The notes below the pieces were generated by a model that did no database searches, was not told the DNA's origin, and worked only from the letters and a program-made list of their open reading frames with translations. From an uncultured Gammaproteobacteria bacterium (GTDB lineage: Bacteria > Pseudomonadota > Gammaproteobacteria > Eutrophobiales > Eutrophobiaceae), in NCBI GenBank assembly GCA_958295485.1, contig OY282354.1, positions 2,627,001 through 2,691,000 of the forward strand: a stretch of 64,000 nt of DNA, read 5' to 3'. This document shows, piece after piece, positions 52,328 to 62,522 of this stretch. A program made the position numbers and the translations under genes. The stretch's first letter is position 1. Each line of letters opens with the position of its first letter.

Positions 52328-53662
52328 ATGGGGCAAGTCATCGACATCGTTGTTCCCGATATTGGTGATTTCGAGTCGGTTGAAATCATCGAAATCGCCG
52401 TGAAATCACGTGATAAGGTCAACCTGGAAGATACCCTGATCACCCTGGAGTCGGATAAGGCAACCATGGATATCCCGTCTTCCGCCGCCGGCATCGTCAA
52501 AGAAATCCTGATCAACGTCGGTGATGCCGTATCCGAAGGGACTTTGATCCTGAAACTTGAAGATGATGAAAGCCAGGCTGGTCAAACTGATACTGAACAG
52601 GCTGACGTCAGGGTTGATAAGACCGGCGGCGAAGCGGGAAAAACAGGGCAACCTGTCACCGCCGCCGATGAAGATATATCTCCCCCGAAAAAGATCGGGC
52701 CGAAACCGGCGCCAACTGCGCCAATCGGCGCGCAAACCATCGGCTCAAGCGATTCTTCCAAGGCCCATGCGAGCCCGGCGGTACGTAAATTCGCCAGGGA
52801 GCTGGGCGTCGACCTTGGTCTGGTCCGGGGCAGCAGCAGAAAAGGCCGCATATCCAAAGATGACGTAATGGCCTTTACCAAGTCCGTCATGTCGGGCAAT
52901 CGCGTGTTTGACAGGTCTGCCGGGTTTGCCTTGCCTGAAATTCCGCCGGTGGATTTCTCTAAATTCGGCCCGATTGAAACCAGGCCGCTGTCGCGCCTGA
53001 AACGCTTAGGCGGGCAAAACCTGCATCGAAGTTGGATCAACGTACCCCATGTAACCCAGCTCGATGAAACGGACATCACGGAGCTGGAGGCTTTTCGCAA
53101 GTCGAAAAAGTCTGAAGCTGAACGGCACGACGCAAAACTCACCTTGCTCAGTTTTCTAATCAAGGCTGTCGTGGTTGCCCTGAAAAAGTTTCCTGAATTC
53201 AATTCATCCCTGAGTCCGAATGGCGAGGAGCTGATTTATAAAAAGTATTTTAACATCGGTATCGCGGTCAATACCGAACAGGGTTTGACCGTGCCCGTGG
53301 TAAAAGACGCCGATAAAAAAGGCCTGTTTGACCTGGCGAAAGAACTGGCTGAACTGGCGCAAAAGGCCAGGGACAAAAAGCTCGGCCCGGCTGATATGCA
53401 AGGTGGTTGTTTTACCATATCCAGTCTCGGCCACATCGGCGGCACGGGTTTTACCCCAATAATCAACACGCCGGAGGTAGCCATTCTTGGCGTGTCCAGG
53501 GCAGCCATCAAGCCCGTTTACATGAATGGCAAGTTTGAACCCCGGTTGGTACTGCCCTATTCGCTTTCTTATGATCACAGGGTGATAGATGGCGTTGCCG
53601 GCGCGGAATTTACCCGGACGCTGGGGGAAATCCTGACGGATATCCGAGACATTCTTTTGTAA
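52328..53662 (+). CDS. aceF: Dihydrolipoyllysine-residue acetyltransferase (E2)
   Basis: The 444-residue E2 has one lipoyl domain with the lipoylated lysine in TLESDKATMDIPSS (about residues 37-50), a linker, and the E3-binding domain ASPAVRKFARELGVDLGLVR (about 143-162). The catalytic domain is about 220-444 and contains HDAKLTLLSFLIKAV, GIAVNTEQGLTVPVV and the active-site SYDHRVIDGVAGAEF. Many proteobacterial E2 chains carry two or three lipoyl domains; one is the minimal form. It forms a two-gene operon with aceE; no lpd gene follows. Confidence 0.97.
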   Translation: MGQVIDIVVPDIGDFESVEIIEIAVKSRDKVNLEDTLITLESDKATMDIPSSAAGIVKEILINVGDAVSEGTLILKLEDDESQAGQTDTEQADVRVDKTGGEAGKTGQPVTAADEDISPPKKIGPKPAPTAPIGAQTIGSSDSSKAHASPAVRKFARELGVDLGLVRGSSRKGRISKDDVMAFTKSVMSGNRVFDRSAGFALPEIPPVDFSKFGPIETRPLSRLKRLGGQNLHRSWINVPHVTQLDETDITELEAFRKSKKSEAERHDAKLTLLSFLIKAVVVALKKFPEFNSSLSPNGEELIYKKYFNIGIAVNTEQGLTVPVVKDADKKGLFDLAKELAELAQKARDKKLGPADMQGGCFTISSLGHIGGTGFTPIINTPEVAILGVSRAAIKPVYMNGKFEPRLVLPYSLSYDHRVIDGVAGAEFTRTLGEILTDIRDILL

Positions 53663-53689
53663 ACAACCGGAGACCGGGGCTCGCGCTGA

Positions 53690-54184
53690 ATGACACGGGA
53701 AACAACCCAAGCAGTTAAAGGCCGGTTTTCAATCAACGTCGTGGAAAACAACAACAGCGAAATCCTTTTATTGAAAAGAAGCGTCTCCAGTAAATACGGG
53801 CCTGGTTTATGGGGATTCCCCGCCGGGCATTTTGAAGAAAAGGAAACACCGGAAGAGTGCGCCCGGAGGGAACTGTTCGAGGAAATCGGCGGCGCTATTT
53901 CCGTGGAACTGTTAAACCAGCTTGAACCGGTCAGGGATAATCATTTCGATGGCGTGTACGAATTTTATTTATTTCACCTGCGCTGGCGTAGCGGGGAAAT
54001 AAGACTCAACCAGGAACATACCGATTATGTCTGGGTGAGCAGACATGATTATAAAAACTACCCGGTCATGAAAGGCGTCGACCTGGACTTGTTCTACCTG
54101 AAAATCTGGCCGAAGGAATATTTGAACCAGGACGCAGGCTTTCCGGCCTACCTGAACTCTGTTAATCTGTCCCGCGCGTGTTGA
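53690..54184 (+). CDS. NUDIX hydrolase
   Basis: The 164-residue product has the full NUDIX box GHFEEKETPEECARRELFEE followed by IGG (about residues 46-68), inside the usual fold (WGFPAGHFE before it). It hydrolyses a nucleoside diphosphate-linked compound, identity unknown. It begins 28 bp after aceF and may be read with it. Confidence 0.9.
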   Translation: MTRETTQAVKGRFSINVVENNNSEILLLKRSVSSKYGPGLWGFPAGHFEEKETPEECARRELFEEIGGAISVELLNQLEPVRDNHFDGVYEFYLFHLRWRSGEIRLNQEHTDYVWVSRHDYKNYPVMKGVDLDLFYLKIWPKEYLNQDAGFPAYLNSVNLSRAC

Positions 54185-54239
54185 ACCAGGACAATTCCTG
54201 GCCCTGTATTTTAAAACTTGTCAACAGGCAAGAAAACTG

Positions 54240-55061
54240 ATGCCGACAATCATTATCAACAGTGTTAGTGTTATAGCGATTTTACTCTATTTGCTTACCG
54301 CCTCCTGGTTGGGCATCAAAATGCTTCGCTTGCGCCCGGCGGTGGAATCGTTGAACCTGTCAATCAGCGGTCTGGCGGCGCTTGCCTTATCGAGTCACGC
54401 CCTGCTCCTCTACCGGGGAATCCTGACTGAGGAAGGCTTTAACCTGGGGTTTTATCATGCTCTCTCACTCATGAGCTGGCTCGTTGCCTTGCTTGTCATG
54501 CTGGCGAGTTCATTCAGACCCATGAGTAACCTGATCATCATTTTCTTCCCTTTTGCTGCGTTTGCGCTGTTGCTTGAAGTGGCCTTGCCCAGCACAAACA
54601 TCATTTCCGGCGCCGCGCCTGCAGGGTTGAAAATACATATCCTGTTATCGGTAGCCGCCTACGGTCTTCTTGCAATAGCGGCCGTGCAATCATTAGTCCT
54701 CGCGTTCCAGGAAACCCAATTACGCAAAAAACAGCCCGTAAAAGTGCTGAACATCTTGCCCCCCATGCAAACTTTGGAGAAGCTGTTAGTACAGGCCCTG
54801 ACCATTGGTTTTTTCCTCCTGAGTTTAAGTCTGGCCACGGGCTTGATGTTTGTGCATGACATACTGGAGCAGCGCCTTTCCCATAAAGTTGTTTTATCTA
54901 TACTGGCATGGTTGATTTTTGCCGTCGTCCTCTGGGGAAGATGGGCCCGGGGTTGGCGAGGTAAAAAATTAATCCGTTGGACTTCAGGGGGCTTTATCTC
55001 CCTGTTACTGGCTTATTTCGGTTCAAAACTCGTCCTCGAGCTTATCCTGCACAGGGTCTGA
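54240..55061 (+). CDS. ypjD: Cytochrome c assembly (CcsA/YpjD) family membrane protein
   Basis: The 273-residue protein has about eight membrane helices and the CcsA-family landmarks GLKIHILLSVAAYGLLAIAA (conserved histidine) and MFVHDILEQRLSHKVVLSIL with the tryptophan after it. The gene order ypjD then corB is the same as in Enterobacteria, which supports the name. Its exact role in haem or cytochrome handling is not settled. The gap 55062-55188 shows no gene. Confidence 0.88.
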   Translation: MPTIIINSVSVIAILLYLLTASWLGIKMLRLRPAVESLNLSISGLAALALSSHALLLYRGILTEEGFNLGFYHALSLMSWLVALLVMLASSFRPMSNLIIIFFPFAAFALLLEVALPSTNIISGAAPAGLKIHILLSVAAYGLLAIAAVQSLVLAFQETQLRKKQPVKVLNILPPMQTLEKLLVQALTIGFFLLSLSLATGLMFVHDILEQRLSHKVVLSILAWLIFAVVLWGRWARGWRGKKLIRWTSGGFISLLLAYFGSKLVLELILHRV

Positions 55062-55188
55062 GCGATACCGTACAAAAGAGATTGCGTTTGCCCTGGCGGG
55101 AACGCCTGTTTCGCCATAATAAAATTTGCATCTTCCTGCTGATTAATCAGAAAATATCCAATCATTTTAACCTGAGGCGAGTTTTCCC

Positions 55189-56457
55189 ATGGACGATATT
55201 CCCATTTACCTGTTATCAGTCATCCTTTTTTTGCTGATCGGCATAGCCGGATTCTTCTCCGGCTCTGAAACCAGCATGATGGCGTTAAATCGCTATCGCC
55301 TGCGCCATCTTGCCAATGACGGGCACAAGGGTGCCACGTTGGCGGCAACACTGCTGAAACACCCGGACCGATTACTCGGTCTCATCTTGTTCGGCAACAA
55401 CATCGTTCAGTTTTATGCGGCTTCCCTGGGCGTGGTTATTACAGTCAGGTTAATGGGGGATATCGGTTATGTCGTCGGCCCGGTCATCCTTACCTTCATC
55501 TTTTTAATCTTCGCAGAAGCCGCTCCCAAGACCGTAGCCGCTTTCCACCCGGAATGGATAGCATTCCCCGCTTCCTACGTCCTGAAACCATTATCGGTTG
55601 TTTGCTATCCCTTCGTATGGACGATTAATAAAATAGCCAACGGCTTGTTAGTCATGCTTCGATTCAAACTGGACGAACAGCAAGACACAAACCTGTCACG
55701 GGAAGAGCTGAGGACCGTGGTATCAGAAGCGACTAAACTGCTCCCCTCCCGCCACCGGGAAATGTTGCTTGGCATTTTAGACCTGGAGCAGGTAATGGTA
55801 GAAGACATCATGGCGCCGCGCAATGAAATCACAGGAATTGATATTAGCGAAGATCTGACGGAAATAATCAACTCCCTTGGTCAAAGCTCACATACCCGTT
55901 TACCACTTTACAGGGAAAACCTGGATGATATTGTAGGAGTAATCCATGCAAGACGTATTTCCCGTCTATTGAAAGACCCGGGTGAATTAACAAAATCGGA
56001 CCTGGAAGAAATTGCCGTAGAGCCATACTTCGCGCCACTTGGCACTCCCCTGAGTACACAACTGTTGAATTTCCAACGGGCAAAAAAACGACTGGGTTTC
56101 GTGGTTGATGAATACGGGACTATCCAGGGGCTGATTACACTGGAGGACATCCTGGAAGAAATCGTCGGTGAATTCACGACCGACGCTCAAATGTATCATG
56201 TTGACATTTTAGAACAAGGCGATGGTTCATTCATGATCGACGGCGCCGCGACGATTCGAGAGATTAATCGTCAACTACACTGGTCATTGCCAACCGGCGG
56301 GCCGAAAACACTGAACGGCCTCATTTTAGACCGATTGGAAGACATCCCGGAACCCGGCACAAGTTTAAGGATCGATGACTTCACAATGGAAATCATCCAG
56401 GTAATAGATAACGCGGTAAAGTCAGTCAGGGTCAATTTGTTGAAACGGGAGGAATAA
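55189..56457 (+). CDS. corB: CorB/HlyC-CorC family transporter (CNNM-like)
   Basis: The 422-residue protein has an N-terminal DUF21 membrane domain (FFSGSETSMMALNRYRLRHL, about 21-40, with four hydrophobic helices). Two CBS domains follow (EDIMAPRNEITGIDISEDL about 203-221, FVVDEYGTIQGLITLEDILE about 303-322), then a C-terminal CorC_HlyC domain. The family is linked to magnesium homeostasis. The start ATG sits in TTTTCCCATGG without a strong ribosome-binding site. Confidence 0.94.
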   Translation: MDDIPIYLLSVILFLLIGIAGFFSGSETSMMALNRYRLRHLANDGHKGATLAATLLKHPDRLLGLILFGNNIVQFYAASLGVVITVRLMGDIGYVVGPVILTFIFLIFAEAAPKTVAAFHPEWIAFPASYVLKPLSVVCYPFVWTINKIANGLLVMLRFKLDEQQDTNLSREELRTVVSEATKLLPSRHREMLLGILDLEQVMVEDIMAPRNEITGIDISEDLTEIINSLGQSSHTRLPLYRENLDDIVGVIHARRISRLLKDPGELTKSDLEEIAVEPYFAPLGTPLSTQLLNFQRAKKRLGFVVDEYGTIQGLITLEDILEEIVGEFTTDAQMYHVDILEQGDGSFMIDGAATIREINRQLHWSLPTGGPKTLNGLILDRLEDIPEPGTSLRIDDFTMEIIQVIDNAVKSVRVNLLKREE

Positions 56458-56459
56458 TC

Positions 56460-56525
56460 ATGGATACTGCCAAAATCGATTTCTCCTGTGAGACATGTGG
56501 GACAGATGACAAAAATAAATGTTAA
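56460..56525 (+). CDS. Candidate 21-residue CxxC peptide gene
   Basis: An ATG 2 bp after the corB stop, with GGGAGG well spaced ahead of it, opens MDTAKIDFSCETCGTDDKNK plus a final cysteine. It could be a very small translated frame coupling corB to the next gene, or chance. Confidence 0.25.
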   Translation: MDTAKIDFSCETCGTDDKNKC

Positions 56526-56534
56526 CCGGAGGCA

Positions 56535-57224
56535 ATGATGAGCAGGACTAAAATAATACTGCTCGCGGTCGTCATCATCCTGGGGGGGCTGTTTTTTGTC
56601 TTGGACCTCGGGCAATATCTCAATCTCGATTACCTGAAGGAAAAACAAGACGCGATTGATGCATTTTATGGCCAGCGTCCATTTACCACTGTTGCATCCT
56701 ATTTTTTACTGTATATCATCATCACCGGTCTCTCACTGCCCGGCGCCGCTATTCTCACCCTGGCCGGGGGCGCCATTTTCGGCGTGCTGTGGGGGACTGT
56801 TATCGTTTCCTTCGCCTCTACCATAGGCGCTACCCTTGCTTTTCTGGTTTCCCGCTACTTGTTCAGGGAATATATTCAAAAACGTTTTGCCGACAAGTTG
56901 ACTGCCATAAACAAAGGCGTCGATGAAGAAGGCGCGTTTTACCTTTTTACCTTGCGCCTGGTGCCATTATTTCCGTTTTTCATCATTAACCTGGTCATGG
57001 GTTTGACAACCATCAAAGCCGTAACTTTTTTTCTTGTCAGCCAAGCCGGCATGTTGGCGGGCACCGTTGTTTACGTCAACGCGGGAACGCAGATTGCAAA
57101 AATCGAACAACTGCAAGACATCCTCTCGCCCGGGCTGATCCTGTCCTTCGTATTATTAGGGTTGTTTCCCCTCATTGCGAAAAAGGCAGTGGATTACATA
57201 AAAAAACGCACGGATGCTGATTGA
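56535..57224 (+). CDS. TVP38/TMEM64 family (DedA-like) membrane protein
   Basis: The 229-residue product has about six hydrophobic segments and the VTT-domain core: SLPGAAILTLAGGAIFGVLW (about residues 71-90), FASTIGATLAFLVSRYLFRE and TLRLVPLFPFFIINLVMGLT. Such proteins are thought to act in lipid handling at membranes. CCGGAGG lies ahead of two adjacent ATG codons (56535 and 56538), and either may serve. Confidence 0.92.
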   Translation: MMSRTKIILLAVVIILGGLFFVLDLGQYLNLDYLKEKQDAIDAFYGQRPFTTVASYFLLYIIITGLSLPGAAILTLAGGAIFGVLWGTVIVSFASTIGATLAFLVSRYLFREYIQKRFADKLTAINKGVDEEGAFYLFTLRLVPLFPFFIINLVMGLTTIKAVTFFLVSQAGMLAGTVVYVNAGTQIAKIEQLQDILSPGLILSFVLLGLFPLIAKKAVDYIKKRTDAD

Positions 57225-57332
57225 GCAAGCGCCTTCCGAGGCCATTTTCCCACAAAAATCGACAGGCTGAGAAATCATCCTGCCGCGTCCTGAAGACAAT
57301 TTCTTACAACCCCAGGGGCATGATGAATAGCC

Positions 57333-58709
57333 GTGGCTGAATTTGATTACGATCTCTTTGTTATCGGCGCGGGGTCCGGTGGCGTGCGCGCGGCGCGCAT
57401 GGCCGCTGGATTTGGGGCAAGAGTCGCCATCGCGGAGGACCGATACTTGGGCGGCACCTGTGTCAACGTCGGTTGCGTCCCGAAAAAGCTGTTTGTTTAT
57501 GCCTCGCATTTTGCCGAAGATTTCCATGATGCGGCCGGTTTCGGCTGGCAGGTCGATGATTATGCCTTTGATTGGAACAAGTTGTTGACCAACAAAAATA
57601 ACGAAATTCAAAGACTGAACGGCATTTACAAGAACCTGCTGGAAAAGGCGGGGGTGGTCTTGATCGATGGCAGGGCTGTCGTTACCGGGGAAAATTCGCT
57701 CAGGATTAACGGCGCGACGGTCACGGCGGAACGGATACTGGTGGCAACGGGAGGCTGGCCCCATATCCCGGATATCCCTGGCAAAGAGCATGTTATTTCA
57801 TCCAACGAAGCATTCTTTCTCAAAGCGTTGCCGGCAAACGTCATCATCGTGGGTGGCGGTTATATCGCAGTCGAGTTCGCTTGCATATTTAACGGCTTGG
57901 GAGTGAACACCACCTTGATCTATCGGGGTGGGCTTTTTCTCAGGGGTTTTGATCATGAGCTGCGCGAATTTTTAGCCGGGGAGATCACAAAAAAAGGGAT
58001 CAAGCTGATGTTCAATACCAATATAAAAAGCATCGATAAACAAAATAATCGACTCATCGCCAATCTCGATAGCGCCCCCGGCAAGGCCCTCAATAACGCC
58101 CAGACGATGGAAACGGATTTAATCATGTATGCCACAGGCCGCTTGCCGAATACGAAAGGGCTGGGTCTGGGTTCAGCCAAGGTGGAACTCAACGATAAAG
58201 GCGCCGTTGTGGTCAATGATGAATATCAGACTTCGACCCCCTCCATCTATGCCATTGGCGACGTCACCGACCGGATAAACCTGACCCCGGTCGCCACAGC
58301 CGAGGGAACGGTACTGGCAAATAATCTTTATAACAATCAATCGAGGCGCGTCGATTATCGCGGTATACCTACTTGTATCTTCAGTCAACCTGCTCTTGGC
58401 ACGGTGGGGTTGACTGAAGAACAGGCGCGACGAGAGTTCAAGAACGTGGAAATTTACAAATCAGGCTTTACCCACCTGAAACACACCTTATCGGGAAATG
58501 ACGAGAGGACGTTGATGAAAATCATTGTCGATAATGACACCGACAAGGTACTGGGCGTACACATGATCGGGGCGGAGGCCGGTGAAATTATCCAGGGCAT
58601 AGGCATTGCCCTCAAGGCCGGCGCGACCAAGACAGTATTCGATGCCACTATCGGCATCCACCCCACTGCCGCTGAAGAGTTCGTCACCATGCGCGAGCCT
58701 GCCGGTTGA
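57333..58709 (+). CDS. gor: Glutathione-disulfide reductase
   Basis: The 458-residue flavoprotein starts with GTG at 57333 ([20 protein letters not shown]). The redox-active disulfide is in [19 protein letters not shown] (about residues 38-56), with a second dinucleotide motif [14 protein letters not shown] (about 170). The C-terminal interface motif is [13 protein letters not shown] with the catalytic histidine-glutamate. This fits glutathione reductase better than dihydrolipoamide dehydrogenase. It regenerates glutathione in the cytoplasm. The frame is convergent with the NmrA-like gene, 34 bp between stops. Confidence 0.93.
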   Translation: MAEFDYDLFVIGAGSGGVRAARMAAGFGARVAIAEDRYLGGTCVNVGCVPKKLFVYASHFAEDFHDAAGFGWQVDDYAFDWNKLLTNKNNEIQRLNGIYKNLLEKAGVVLIDGRAVVTGENSLRINGATVTAERILVATGGWPHIPDIPGKEHVISSNEAFFLKALPANVIIVGGGYIAVEFACIFNGLGVNTTLIYRGGLFLRGFDHELREFLAGEITKKGIKLMFNTNIKSIDKQNNRLIANLDSAPGKALNNAQTMETDLIMYATGRLPNTKGLGLGSAKVELNDKGAVVVNDEYQTSTPSIYAIGDVTDRINLTPVATAEGTVLANNLYNNQSRRVDYRGIPTCIFSQPALGTVGLTEEQARREFKNVEIYKSGFTHLKHTLSGNDERTLMKIIVDNDTDKVLGVHMIGAEAGEIIQGIGIALKAGATKTVFDATIGIHPTAAEEFVTMREPAG

Positions 58710-58743
58710 TGATAAACAATCCGCTACGGACAAATGGTCTTTT

Positions 58744-59610
58744 TCATTCGCGGGCAGGTTGAAAAGCCGGGGAATAATCCTGAAAAAATTGGCGTAAGGT
58801 TGTCGGCGCGGTACCCGTTACCTGCCTGTAGGTATCATTGAGCAATGCCCCTTGATTTTGCGCGATTAACTCGAACAGGTCTGATACGGTATCCACGTAC
58901 CAGTCATTGGACACCCATTGCAATAACGATTTCTTGAAATCTTCCGGCGCTACGTCAACGTACCGGATATCCCTGCCCATCACTTCAGACAGTTGGCTTG
59001 CAATATCATGGAACGAGACCAGTTCAGGCCCGGTTATTTCATACAGTTTATTTTCATGCCCTGAACGCGTTAAAACGGTCAAAACAAACCGGGCTACGTC
59101 GCGCGCGTCGATTATCCCCACTCGTCCGTCGCGCATGGGCATGAAATATTTATCCTGCTCCGCAATGCCGGAAGCCACGTGAAGCATGTTTTGCATGAAA
59201 AAATCAGGTCGAACCAGCGTGTATGACAAACCCGACTCCCGGACGTATTTCTCAGCATCCCCATGGTAACGCTTTAATAATGCCGTTGAATTTGAGTCCG
59301 CGCCGTTGGCTGACATTTTCACCAGGCGCCTGATACCGGTTTCCCTGGCCGCATCGACAAATCCTTTTTCCAGGACCAACTGCTGTTGCGCGTTTGCCGT
59401 GAGCAAAAAAGCCTTGTCACATGCTCGCATTGCCTCTTTAACGGCGGCTGAATCTCCCAGGTCGCCCCGGATGACTTCTACGCCGGCTGCTTTTATTGCA
59501 TCCGCCTTGTTCATATCCCTGACCAACCCCTTGGCTTGAACGTCAAACTCCGGGAGCAGCTTTAGTATTTCCTTTCCAACCGTACCGGTGAGTCCCGTGA
59601 ATAAAATCAT
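58744..59610 (-). CDS. NmrA-like NAD(P)-binding protein (atypical SDR)
   Basis: The 288-residue product has the nucleotide-binding motif ILFTGLTGTVGKEILKLL (about residues 2-19), RGDLGDSAAVKEAM and VKMSANGADSNST, then YTLVRPDFFMQNM. This is the NmrA/quinone-oxidoreductase-2-like pattern without the classical SDR tyrosine-lysine site. Members act as redox sensors or quinone reductases; the substrate is unknown. It is divergent from modA. Confidence 0.9.
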   Translation of the reverse strand: MILFTGLTGTVGKEILKLLPEFDVQAKGLVRDMNKADAIKAAGVEVIRGDLGDSAAVKEAMRACDKAFLLTANAQQQLVLEKGFVDAARETGIRRLVKMSANGADSNSTALLKRYHGDAEKYVRESGLSYTLVRPDFFMQNMLHVASGIAEQDKYFMPMRDGRVGIIDARDVARFVLTVLTRSGHENKLYEITGPELVSFHDIASQLSEVMGRDIRYVDVAPEDFKKSLLQWVSNDWYVDTVSDLFELIAQNQGALLNDTYRQVTGTAPTTLRQFFQDYSPAFQPARE

Positions 59611-59748
59611 GATTTCAACCCCCGTCTGAAAATCAAATTGCAGGGACGCAATCTATTGCGTCTCCAGGTTTCAATGTTGCCCGCGCAGGCACAGGCGTTG
59701 CAGAATAGAGGCAGTATCTCAGCCCGCATTCAGGATATAATGCGTTGT

Positions 59749-60504
59749 ATGCAAAGATTATTATACTTGTTTCTGTTACTTTGTTTCCAGGAAGCACACT
59801 CAGAGACGGTCATTGTTGCGGTTGCTTCCAACCTGACCCACACCGTTACCCAGGTAAGCCTGGCCTTTAACCGGGACAAGGAGGCCCAAGCCGCCCTGAC
59901 ATTCGGTTCATCCGGCAATTTTGCCAGGCAGATCGTACAGGGCGCCCCTTATGAGGTTTTTATCTCTGCCGGTAAAAAGTATATCGACTTTATCGGGAAT
60001 AATGGCCGGGAGATAAGTCGCATCAAGGGGTTCGCTTATGGCAGGCTCAGCCTCTATATCCCGGAGACCTCGAAAATAAAAAGCCCAACGACATTGGGCA
60101 AAGCGTTGAGGTCCCTGCAATACGGTAATTTTCGAAAAATGGCGATTGCCAACCCTGAGCACGCGCCCTACGGGTCGGCGGCTGAAGAAGCGCTAAAAAG
60201 CGCCGGGCTGTGGGCGATTAAACGGGACAAACTGTTGCTGGGAGAGAACGCCGCCCAGGCAATGCAATTTTGTGTGTCGGGGAGCGTAGACGCCTGTATC
60301 ATTCCCGACTCTTTCCTGAGATTAAGGCAATTCTCTCGCAAGGGAACGAGTTTTTTGATCCCGCAGACCTGGCATCAACCCATAACCCAATATATCGCGT
60401 TATTAGATGAAGATGATGAGGCGAGCAGCCTGTTTTTCAATTACCTTTTATCCGATGCCGCCGGGCATATCCTGAAAAAACACGGATACATTTTACCCGA
60501 TTGA
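59749..60504 (+). CDS. modA: Molybdate ABC transporter, substrate-binding protein
   Basis: The 251-residue protein has a signal peptide (MQRLLYLFLLLCFQEAHS) and the ModA pattern VAVASNLTHTVTQVSLAFNR, LTFGSSGNFARQI (ligand loop) and AIANPEHAPYGSAAEEAL. It captures molybdate in the periplasm. ATG 59740 (MRCMQRLL) is an equally possible start; the open frame upstream to 59638 is not supported. TATAAT at 59736-59741 overlaps this start region, but no -35 is seen. modB follows after 16 bp. Confidence 0.94.
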   Translation: MQRLLYLFLLLCFQEAHSETVIVAVASNLTHTVTQVSLAFNRDKEAQAALTFGSSGNFARQIVQGAPYEVFISAGKKYIDFIGNNGREISRIKGFAYGRLSLYIPETSKIKSPTTLGKALRSLQYGNFRKMAIANPEHAPYGSAAEEALKSAGLWAIKRDKLLLGENAAQAMQFCVSGSVDACIIPDSFLRLRQFSRKGTSFLIPQTWHQPITQYIALLDEDDEASSLFFNYLLSDAAGHILKKHGYILPD

Positions 60505-60520
60505 ACCTGTACGCAGATTG

Positions 60521-61192
60521 ATGGATTGGCAAGCCTTAAAAGTTTCACTCTATCTTGCCGGGCTGACGGCGGTGGTCCTGACGCCCATCGGCATCCTAAC
60601 AGCGCGGAAACTCGCTTGGTCGCAATTTCCGGGACGCAATCTCGTGCAAGCCCTGATCGCCCTGCCTTTGATCCTGCCGCCGACGGTCCTGGGATTTTAC
60701 TTATTGGTGATATTGGGAGGGCATTCAATCATCGGCAGGCTTTATGAAGATATGGCGGGAAATTCCCTGGTCTTTTCGTTCGAAGGCATATTAGTGGCGT
60801 CGATCCTGTTTAATGTTCCCTTTGCCGTCCAGCCCATACAACGCGGTTTTGAATCCATACCCGTGAACGTCCGCGAGGCGGCTTGGTGCAGCGGTCTTTC
60901 CACTTGGCAGACCTTTTGGAAGATCGAGTTGCCCCTGGCTTGGCCGGGGGTCGTATCTGCCGCTATCCTGACCGTTGCCCACACCCTGGGTGAGTTCGGC
61001 GTCGTATTGATGGTGGGAGGGAACCTGACCGGAGAGACGCGCACCATAGCCATTGCAATTTACGATCGCGTCCAGGCATTCGACAACGCAAGCGCGGCAA
61101 CAATGTCCGCAGTGTTATTGGTTGTTTCATTTTCAGCGATCACCTTGATCTACTTCCTGACTGACAGGCTGGGCAAACAACGTGTCTGGTAG
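60521..61192 (+). CDS. modB: Molybdate ABC transporter, permease
   Basis: The 223-residue permease has about five membrane helices and the ABC-permease loop EAAWCSGLSTWQTFWKIELP with HTLGEFGVVLMVGGNLTGET (about residues 158-177), characteristic of ModB. The ATG at 60521 is preferred to a TTG one codon earlier. It overlaps modC by 11 bp. Confidence 0.95.
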   Translation: MDWQALKVSLYLAGLTAVVLTPIGILTARKLAWSQFPGRNLVQALIALPLILPPTVLGFYLLVILGGHSIIGRLYEDMAGNSLVFSFEGILVASILFNVPFAVQPIQRGFESIPVNVREAAWCSGLSTWQTFWKIELPLAWPGVVSAAILTVAHTLGEFGVVLMVGGNLTGETRTIAIAIYDRVQAFDNASAATMSAVLLVVSFSAITLIYFLTDRLGKQRVW

Positions 61193-62297
61193 CCATATTT
61201 ACATCGAATTAAAACAAACCCATCCAATCCCGTTGGACGTGTCACTGGACTGTGGCCCTGCTGAAATCTTAGTGATCGTCGGGCCTTCCGGGAGCGGTAA
61301 AACGACGATATTAAGATCTGTCAGCGGACTGTACACACCGGAGACCGGTTACGTCTGCTGTAACGGAGCGCAATGGCTGGATACCGGCGCAAAAATCAAC
61401 CTGCCCGCGCAACAACGACGTATAGGCATGGTATTTCAACACTATGCCCTGTTCCCCCATAAAACGGCCTTGCAAAACATCATGCTCCCGTTAACTCGCG
61501 TCAACGGCGGGCAAAAACAATTCATTGCCGAGAATTTATTGAACACCATGAACATGGAAGGTCTGGGCGACCGCTACCCACACCAGTTATCCGGGGGGCA
61601 ACAACAGCGAGTCGCCCTGGCCCGGGCCCTGGCCCGGGATCCTGAAGTGTTATTATTGGATGAACCCTTCTCCGCCGTAGACCAGCAGACCCGCAGAAAA
61701 TTGACCCGCGAGTTGGTCAGCTTGAGACGCCACTTCAGCCTGCCTGTCATTCATGTCACCCATGACCTGAACGAAGCGCGGCGGATTGCCGATAAGATTT
61801 GCATTATCCACCACGGCAAAACCCTGCAAATCGACAGCCCTGACCAGGTAATGAACTATCCCCATGACGCCGACGTCGCAAACCTTGTCGGCCATTACAA
61901 TATATTTACCGGCGCCATCCTGCGGCATGATCACGATACGAAAGAAACGCACATCAAATGGAATGAACACAGCTTGAAAACCCGTTATCGTCCCGAATTG
62001 GAACCCCAAACAGAAATAGACTGGGTCATCCCATCCGAAAACATTATCCTGCACCGTCACGACAAGCCGTCTCAAGGTGAAAGAGAAAATCCCGTAAAAG
62101 GACGGATAGACGAATTTATCCCACTGGGGGAGACGACCTCGATCACGATTGCAGTTGACCCTGGCCACCTGGTCTACATGTCAGTATCAACCCACGTTGC
62201 CAGGCGAAACAACTTGGCGGAAGGCGGCGATATCACCGTCTCACTACTGGCCGAAGGCATTCACCTGATGAAAAAACCAACCCACAAGAGAGATTGA
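61182..62297 (+). CDS. modC: Molybdate ABC transporter, ATP-binding protein
   Basis: The 371-residue ATPase starts at GTG 61182 inside modB. It has Walker A GPSGSGKTT (about residues 34-42), signature LSGGQQQRVALARALA (about 131-146), Walker B VLLLDEPFSAVD and the switch histidine in VTHDLNE. A C-terminal TOBE/MOP region (VKGRIDEFIPLGETTSITIA) follows. It energises molybdate uptake and would supply the molybdenum hydroxylases at 1-6250. The gap 62298-62522 holds nothing I can support. Confidence 0.96.
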   Translation: MSGSHIYIELKQTHPIPLDVSLDCGPAEILVIVGPSGSGKTTILRSVSGLYTPETGYVCCNGAQWLDTGAKINLPAQQRRIGMVFQHYALFPHKTALQNIMLPLTRVNGGQKQFIAENLLNTMNMEGLGDRYPHQLSGGQQQRVALARALARDPEVLLLDEPFSAVDQQTRRKLTRELVSLRRHFSLPVIHVTHDLNEARRIADKICIIHHGKTLQIDSPDQVMNYPHDADVANLVGHYNIFTGAILRHDHDTKETHIKWNEHSLKTRYRPELEPQTEIDWVIPSENIILHRHDKPSQGERENPVKGRIDEFIPLGETTSITIAVDPGHLVYMSVSTHVARRNNLAEGGDITVSLLAEGIHLMKKPTHKRD

Positions 62298-62522
62298 ACC
62301 CCATCGGCGCCGCCTGACTTACCGCCTTACCCAAACGCTTTCCCAACCTGTTATTTTGGCGCCTTCTCACGTCAAAGGGGTTTCTGGAAATCAGCTAGAC
62401 GATCAATAAAAAAACCGCATGACAATCCGACTACGGCGATGAAGGTAAATTCAGTGGATTGTATCTGAACTGAACCTGACCGCAATCTACAATATGCGGT
62501 GCAGCCGATCGGCCATCCGCGT

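Noticed and set aside
59736..59741. TATAAT directly before the modA start as a leaderless promoter
   Set aside because: No -35 hexamer at a suitable distance and no extended -10, so the match is not enough to call.
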